Source: Methanobacteriota archaeon (GTDB lineage Archaea > Thermoplasmatota > Poseidoniia > Poseidoniales > Poseidoniaceae). Taken from it: a stretch of 11,471 nt of DNA. The stretch lies in contig WTIV01000016.1 in assembly GCA_011525095.1 (NCBI GenBank), forward strand, positions 1 to 11,471, written 5' to 3'. Of this stretch, positions 1 through 7,200 are shown in pieces. The position numbers were made by a program, and so were the translations under genes. The number at the start of each line of letters is the position of its first letter. Positions within the stretch are counted from its first letter, which is position 1. Under the pieces are notes generated by a model, which worked only from the letters and a program-made list of their open reading frames with translations, was not told the origin of the DNA and searched no databases.

Positions 1-773
1 CGCTAAACCCACCCGGTATGTTCGCAGACCTGCTAGGAATTTCTCAAAAAGAGAGGGGGCAACTAATTCTTCCATCCCCCTTTGCTAAGGAAAGAAGGCC
101 AATCGTTGTTGCAACAGATGTTACAACGCTTTACAGAGAAAGGGGAAGAGAGAATACACAAAGAATTCGCGACCACATATGCTCTGTTATCCAGAATACA
201 CCTGGAAATACAGCAGTATTCGTTCCATCATATAGTGCACTTGAGGAGATCTTCGATGGCACAATTTACATCCCAGGCACTAAGATACTAACCGAATCTA
301 GGACTTGGAGTAAGCAAGACATCAACTCACTACTTGTTGATCTAGAAGAGGCTCCCCGAAGAGGGAAAAAAATCTTGATTGCTGGAGTATTCAATGGACG
401 ATTGTCGGAGGGTGTAGATTACGCAGGAGGTATTCTTGACTCTGTAATTTGTGTTGGAATCCAAAATGCACCACCATCTGTCTTCCAAAAAGCGTATGCG
501 AACTACATCAAGGACAAATTTGGACAGGGTAATTTCTGGCGATATGCGAATTCTCAACCTGCAATCAACACTATATTGCAAGCGATGGGTAGACCGATTA
601 GGGCAATGGGTGATAGAGCACTAATCGTTTTGTTAGACAGAAGAAACATTGAGAGAACTTACGCTATCTGCTACCCACCTGACATCAGGATGAATCAAGT
701 CAGTGATTCTGAGGGCTCCGGAAGGTTTGCTAAACGTTTCTTTTCCAGGGTTCACCGAGAAATCGAAACCTGA
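1..773 (+). CDS. XPD/Rad3/DinG-family ATP-dependent DNA helicase, C-terminal part (5' truncated by window edge)
   Basis: This is the second RecA-like (HELICc2) domain of a superfamily 2, 5'-to-3' DNA helicase of the XPD/Rad3/DinG group, which unwinds DNA during repair. The reading frame is open from base 3 to the left edge, giving L-N-P-P-G before the first ATG at 18. That ATG is therefore internal and the true start lies upstream. About 256 residues are visible, against roughly 600-700 for archaeal XPD. Counting from the Met at 18, a motif IV-like strand NTAVFVPSY is at 64-72, motif V-like GRLSEGVDY at 127-135 and motif VI-like QAMGRPIRAMGDRALIVLLD at about 188-207, with the arginine-finger GRxxR pattern. 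The stretch PAINTILQAMGRPIR is typical of the family. The Walker A motif, DEAH box and Fe-S cluster cysteines would lie in the missing part, so XPD cannot be separated firmly from archaeal DinG-like proteins. The Hsp20-like gene follows after 36 bp and is probably co-transcribed. Confidence 0.85.
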   Translation, partial: LNPPGMFADLLGISQKERGQLILPSPFAKERRPIVVATDVTTLYRERGRENTQRIRDHICSVIQNTPGNTAVFVPSYSALEEIFDGTIYIPGTKILTESRTWSKQDINSLLVDLEEAPRRGKKILIAGVFNGRLSEGVDYAGGILDSVICVGIQNAPPSVFQKAYANYIKDKFGQGNFWRYANSQPAINTILQAMGRPIRAMGDRALIVLLDRRNIERTYAICYPPDIRMNQVSDSEGSGRFAKRFFSRVHREIET

Positions 774-796
774 AAGGTTCAATATGCTCCACCGCC

Positions 797-802
797 GGAG
801 GT
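797..802 (+). promoter_or_regulatory. Shine-Dalgarno site of the Hsp20-like gene
   Basis: GGAGGT lies 7 bases before the ATG at 810 and is a strong match to the anti-Shine-Dalgarno sequence. It fixes the start of the downstream gene. It also suggests that this gene is translated as an internal cistron of a helicase transcript, because the 36-bp gap leaves little room for a separate promoter. Confidence 0.75.
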
Positions 803-809
803 AATAATC

Positions 810-1229
810 ATGGAAGAATGGGAAGAGGTCGAGATCCAGGCCGTTAGTGATGGTCTAGACGCATCACCAAGCGAACTTCATGCTGCTTTTGAGATATCTG
901 GAGACCATCTTGCAGAAGTTCGTGACCGCCACACAATGATGTTGGTAACCTCAGGGGAACTTCCCGAATCACACATGGCTGATATCGCCCCTGAAAGACG
1001 CTTAGACTGGATGGTTAAGGAACTAAACGGCAATATCCATTCTGACGGTCTCACAATCCCACTACATGGTGCAACCAAGGATTCCATCCAATTATCTAGA
1101 GGAGAGTTAGATGGTCACAGTATACTCAAACTACAGGTTGGGGAGTTTGTTAGAAAACTACCAATTCCTGCAGAATCGGGTTCAATAGATGCATCACTCA
1201 GTGATGGAATCTTGAACATCAAATGGTAA
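810..1229 (+). CDS. Small Hsp20/alpha-crystallin-like (CS-fold) protein
   Basis: This encodes 139 residues with no signal peptide and no membrane segment, so it is probably cytoplasmic. The C-terminal part, about residues 88-139, resembles the end of an alpha-crystallin domain. It has an F-V-R-K-L-P-I-P strand (about 113-120), an S-I-D-A-S-L segment and the closing D-G-I-L-N-I-K-W, comparable with the F-x-R-x-x-x-L-P ... A-x-x-x-x-G-V-L-x-V pattern of small heat-shock proteins. The protein stops right after this strand, so the usual C-terminal I-x-I/V extension used for oligomer assembly is missing. The N-terminal 85 residues are acidic and match nothing I recognise. A start at ATG 810 is supported by GGAGGT 7 bases upstream. 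A chaperone or co-chaperone role is inference from weak pattern similarity. A different small beta-sandwich protein remains possible. The TAA stop abuts the stop codon of the convergent giant gene with no intervening base. Confidence 0.5.
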   Translation: MEEWEEVEIQAVSDGLDASPSELHAAFEISGDHLAEVRDRHTMMLVTSGELPESHMADIAPERRLDWMVKELNGNIHSDGLTIPLHGATKDSIQLSRGELDGHSILKLQVGEFVRKLPIPAESGSIDASLSDGILNIKW

Positions 1230-4200
1230 TCAGCGACTTGGAATATTTCCAATGTTTTTGATCTCTGCTACCACTCTAGTCAACGCTTCCTGAGCCTTTG
1301 CTTTGTCCATTTCACGCATCTCGTGGCGACTGTACCTAGCTTCTTCGAAGATTCCGTCAAGTGCTGTGAGTGACTCCTCGCTTAGGTTCGGAAGTGCTGC
1401 TCTAATTGCCATCTCGAATTCTCTGACCGTTTCGAAGTCACGGCGCAAGAAGCCTCTTCCCATTAGGACGTGAACCATGCTCTCGTAGCACTGGAAGATT
1501 GCCTCACGCATTGAATCCCCGGCTGCTAGTAGTTCTGCGGTGTAAGAGAATATTTCTGCTAACTCTTTGCCAGCGTCTTCAGACCTGCGCTTCATTACTA
1601 TGAATGCTCCAGCAGCAGCGATAACCAACACTGCGACGACATACAACCACCAAGGGATAGTGTCACCTTCGCCTTCGTAGGTGTAGTCTGGCTGTACTCC
1701 AGCATTGAATTGAGTGTTGAAATTCTGCATAGATTCATCAGCCAAGATGAAATTAGAACCTATTGACATTTTCAGAGTCAACTCTCCATACTCGGATGCA
1801 TCCCCGTATGGTGGCTCAGAGTTGAATTCGAACTCTGCAACGCCATCTGAATCTGTTACCACAACTACCTCATCCAAGCGGCCATTGCTTGCATTTTCTA
1901 GATAAATGGTGATAGCAATACCCTCAACTCCAAGTTCTGTATCTTTTGCAATCAGAGTGATTTCACCACTGACTACCTCTTGCTCGTTTTCGATGATTGG
2001 CTCTATGTCAACGTCGAACGGAGTTTCCAATTCAATCCTGATAGACATTGAATCACTCCATGCATTACCAGACCTCAGATATAGTGATGAATTTGAAATT
2101 GACTCGAGATTCAGTTGAGTCTGTCCTGCTTGCATCCAAGAAGGTGCTGTTGCAATTACAGTGAATGTTCCACCATTCCAAATCACACTCTCGATGTTAA
2201 TACATCTTGCCTCAGTGGCTCCTGATTCACAGTTCAGACCATTTCCGAGAATCAATTCTGCGTTATCGATTGAAACACCTTGACCGCCGATCTCAGTAAC
2301 AGTACCAGTAAGTTCGATTCTGTGCTCTATTCCATCGCCTCTAACAACATAACTGTTAGTCGAATCGATCTGTACATTCACGTCTGCCCAAACAACGACT
2401 GTTTTGTCGCTGGATACTGGTAAATGGCCAGGGCTTCCTTCAAAGGACAACAACATGACATGGTTTCCTCTGTCATAGGAAGAATCTGCCCTAATCGATG
2501 CAGAGAATTCTCCGGTGGCAGAAGTAACGGTAGTAGCGACTTGGACTCCGTCGATGGAGATGATGATTGTCTCTCCAGGTAGGCCATCATTTAATGCTGT
2601 ATCAAGGTCGTATAGAGTCCCAGAAACCTCCCAGAAATCATCTCTAGTTGCATCATTGTCAGCTATGTCAAATGTCATTCCAGTTCTGTGTGCGAGGAAG
2701 AATGTTGCATTTCCTTGACCAGAACGATACCATCCTTGAGCAGGAACAATAGCATCTACAACATGCTCGCCATCTTCGAAGATGTTCGGCACTTGCCATA
2801 CTAAACTGAAGTTTCCATTCGAATCTGTTGTAGCGTTTCCAATAGTTATGCCCTCAATTGAAAGTACTACTGACATTCCTTCAAGTGGGTTCAACAGGTT
2901 GTCACCAACAAATCCATCGATAGTGGTTATCTCTTCCACTGCCAGTGGCGTTTCAACATTAACTTCGACATATATCTTTGAGAAAATGTTCCAAGTGCCA
3001 CTGTTTTGAGATGGCAAGTACCCAGCAGATCCAATGAATCTAGTCTCCAATAATACTGGGCCTAGGGTTGCATCAGCAGGAACTGGGTGAACTGCATTGA
3101 ACTGTCCTGTAGCATCAGTAGTAACGTTGGTTAGGAATATTCCGCCTAGCCAAATCTCAATCGTTTGCCCTTCCAGTGGGTTATCTACGATATCGATTAA
3201 TCTGCCTTGAACTGAAAGTGTGTCTTCTCTATCGACTTGGCCACCTTGAGTAATTAGAACGATTTCAGTTGGGACTGCAACCGAGAAGTTCTCAGATGCT
3301 GAACTTGGTTTGTAGAAATCTGGATTTGCACTATCGCCTTCTCCGATTGGGTCTACCCAATCCCTACCACCATTGAATCTCACCTGAATATTGTGAAGTC
3401 CTGCTTCGATATTCTGAGGTGTGTTCCACGCAAACATGAACATTCCATCTGATGCATTCGATTGAACACTTGATACCGGCACACCGTCTATCAGTAGGTA
3501 AACAACAGCGATTGAGTCAACTCCGTCGATTTGTAACGGAAGCCCTAGGTCATCAACCAAAGTACCGTTTACGTACAGCGTATCTCCAGCGGTAATCGTT
3601 GCAGATGATTCTGTGATTGAGATGTTAGTCTCACCCAACACGACAAACCTCACTGTTGCATTATCTCCAACCAAACCTGTAGTTCCTGGTGTACCAACGA
3701 ACTCCGCATTCAAATCATGGAAGCCAACAAGTGCATCGAATGGCACTGTTAGGTTTAGATCTACGACTCCTGAAGCATCTGTAGGACCAACTGCAGAAAC
3801 CGATGTACCATTGATTACAACAGAAACCTGCACTCCAGAAACTGCTGCTCCAGTATTGTCTATCAATAGTAGGCGTGCGTTTACATCATCACCTCTATCT
3901 GTTCTATCGTTGAGCGAGGGCTGATTTACTCCGTCTAGTGTAGGTTTGACGAATGTTAACACAGTGTAACCACGGCTATCGAAAGATTGGTTTGCACTCG
4001 AGCCTGAATAGAAGTTGACTGATGGGATGTATTGCGCTTGCGCTACATGTGTTCCTGCAGCAAACCCAGATGAAAGGGCGATTGTGGCGCTCCATGTCCC
4101 ATCTGCCTGTATTACACCATCAGACAATGTGAAGCCCGAGGCATCATCGTTGATTGTGAACAAAACATTTGCCGCAAGCGGGTCACCATTACGCAATTGC

Positions 4201-7200
4201 AGAGCGCTTCCATTATCGCTGGCAATCGATCCTGTAATGATGAATGATTCCCCAGCAATCGGGTTTGCCGTTATCGGGTCTACGACCATTACCGTTGTTG
4301 AACGGATTGTTACCGTCGAAAGATTTCTTTGGGTAGAAAGCAAATCGAAGCTGCCGTTGTAAAATATTGAAATTGTAATCAAACCAAGTGGTTGGTCGAA
4401 TGGAACGACGTAGGTGAAGTTAGTCCTACCTTGAGCATCGGTTGTATTAGATGGCAGCCATGTCGCATCAAATCTCACGTCGACTGTATAACCACCTAGT
4501 GTTTGGAACATGTTGGATGATTCCACGAGTTGTGACGTAATGTTGACCTGCTCGCCACGATTCACGATAATCGGGTTTAATGGTTGCACGCTCTCAAATA
4601 CCGTAACACCTTGAACAAGGATTGAATGATTGCTTGTATCGGTTAGATAGAAAGGAGATGAGTCCTCAACTACAGATATTATTAGTTCTCTATTTCCTCT
4701 TAGAGTACCATTGTTTAGAACATCTGTAGGTACTGAAAGGTTGAAGCTACCATTTACTGAAGTATATACTCCATTGATTAACTTCTCATTAGGATTATCC
4801 AACCAAAACATCTCGAGAGCTACTGCAGTTGTTAGGTTTCGGCTGGCATTATCTCCATCCTCAACCTGTCCAATTACCTGGAAATTGACTCCTGCTGTGA
4901 TTGTAGAAGGTATCGAATCTACTCTGATATTTGATGGAACTTGAACTGTCACGTTTATTTCAGTAAAATTACCGTAATGTCTAGTAGCAGACGCAATCTT
5001 TGGTGATGATATGTCGTCAGCAACTTCCATTCTCAAAACATATTGTCCAGGATCGAATCCTGTAACAGTCCAACTGAATGTTGCGTTTCCATCTGCCCCG
5101 CTTGTAGCGCTGCCAATCGATATGTTAGAACCCCCGTAATCCATGATGTAATTCACTGTTGAACCGGTTACGTTTGACCCGTCAGCTATGTCTGTGACCT
5201 TTACGGTCAATTCTGCTGTACCATTTATTTGAGCAATCAAATCTATCGATGGCTGAGCATCTAACCTTACTTCCGATTCAATTCCCCACGTGGTTGAAGG
5301 CACACTTGGAGGAGACGGAGGAGTTGAAGAATCAACCCAAATGTAGTATGGTCCTCCAGGTTGTGCGACTGAGTCGAAATCAACTAGAACTTCTACATCA
5401 TAAACACCAGATGGAATAACCGTAGGCGCAGTTATGCTTAGATTGTAAGATCCTGTAGTATTATTCAACATTCCATTAGCTAGGTCGAAGACCAATCCTT
5501 CTGGTGTAACTAACTGGGCAATAATCCGGGAATCGTTTCCTAACACAGAAGTCCCAAGGACATCATCGGTAATGTCACCAATTAACCAAGTCGTATTCCC
5601 TAAATAAGTCCAGTCATCAATAACTGAAACTGTAACATCAACAGTTCCCATTATTCTGAGAGTTGTTGAGTTAGATGATGAGAGGAAGAACTCATTGCCA
5701 TCGAACGACATGTCAAAGGTATAATCCCCTGCAGCGAGATTTGAGTTCGTTGCAAATGTTGGAGAAAGGGTACTGGAACCTGGGTCGGTAGTTGTATTTA
5801 CAGTTGAACCATCAAAATCAAATGTGAAATTGCCTGTTAGATTCAAATCAAGTTGCCCACCTAGATGGTCTGAAACTTGAACAATTATTCCTACGTCTTG
5901 ACCTCTTAGTTGAGAGTTAGCAAGTAAATCGAAGAAGAGTAATCCTTGCAAGAACCACTCTGTTCCTGATGTGTTCAAAGAATCGGTGGCATCTAAATTA
6001 TCAGGATAGAAAATCAACTCAAGTTCTACGTCACCTGCTTTGACAAAGGTGGTATTTACATCTAATACGTGTGAAATTGTAAACGCACCGTTAACGGATT
6101 GATTGAATAGCTCAACGAATGTTCCTCCACCATTTAACTCTCGCATTCCGAAAGATAGGTTTCCTGACAAAGATGTAGGAGATGCACCGAAAGACTGTGC
6201 TGTACCGTTGATGTACACCACTTCATCAATCTGCAGTATAGAGTTGTTAGAACCCGGACCTTCGATTACTGCAGTTAGGTTTGGTGCGTCTCTGATATCT
6301 AGAGTCAGAGATCTGGAACTTGGCCTTAGGTGGAACTGAGGCCCGCCTACTGTCTGTGAAGTATCCTGCCAACCACTGAATCCAAGCGTTGCTGAAAGGT
6401 TAGTCTTGGTTTCAAATTCGCTAAGTGTTACATTCATTGTCCATGTTCCGTCATCTGCTACATCTCCTGTCAGATTTGTCAAACCGTCTTCTGAAGATGT
6501 AAACTCAAGCCAGACATCTAAATCACCAAGCTCACCTGAACCGTTAGTGTTGTTATTTTCAAACAGTAACTTGCCTGATAGAACAGTTGTTGCACCAGCT
6601 CCTAAAATTGGCTGGTCTATCTGAGCAGGAGAATCATGAGTAACTATCGAATCATCGGTAATGTTGATGAATACACCCAAATCGAGGCCATCATTACCTA
6701 CGTAGCCGTTTCTTAGAGTTTCGAGTACGATACTAGCATATCCTGGAGCAGCGGGCTCAGGCATTGTACCATTAATTGAGAAATTACCATTTGAATCGGT
6801 CAATACAGTTCCAAATATGTTTGAACCTGATGCTGCAGATCCTGGGATATTTGCTACGTCAAGCACGTCAACAACATAGCCGAACAGATCAATATTAGGG
6901 ATTGCAGTTCCGTTCTCAACATACTGTAGAGTTCCTGAAACCGTGACTTCCTGAGAGCCATCTCTATCGAATGTTGTTGGCGTCCAAGTAAGGTTAACAA
7001 CTTCGATTTCTTCTGGGTCGGGACATGCCTCAAACGGAATCCAACCAAGATCATCTCCGCCGCTACCTGCAGTCATTTCTAGTCTGACTTCACCCCATTG
7101 GGACAAATCTGACCCATAGACTTCGTATCCATTACCTGTCCAAGAACCGCCTGCATATCCTGAGACAAATCTTGCTGGAAGTCCAGCAAGTCTAGCCATT

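Noticed and set aside
18..773. A complete 251-residue helicase gene starting at ATG 18
   Set aside because: The frame stays open upstream to the window edge and the ATG lies within conserved helicase sequence. The visible part lacks the whole first RecA-like domain.
3613..4362. Plus-strand frames of 103 and 115 codons (3613-3924 and 4015-4362)
   Set aside because: They are low-complexity, Thr/Ser/Pro/Ala-rich shadows of the Ig-like repeat coding sequence, with no recognisable domain or ribosome site.
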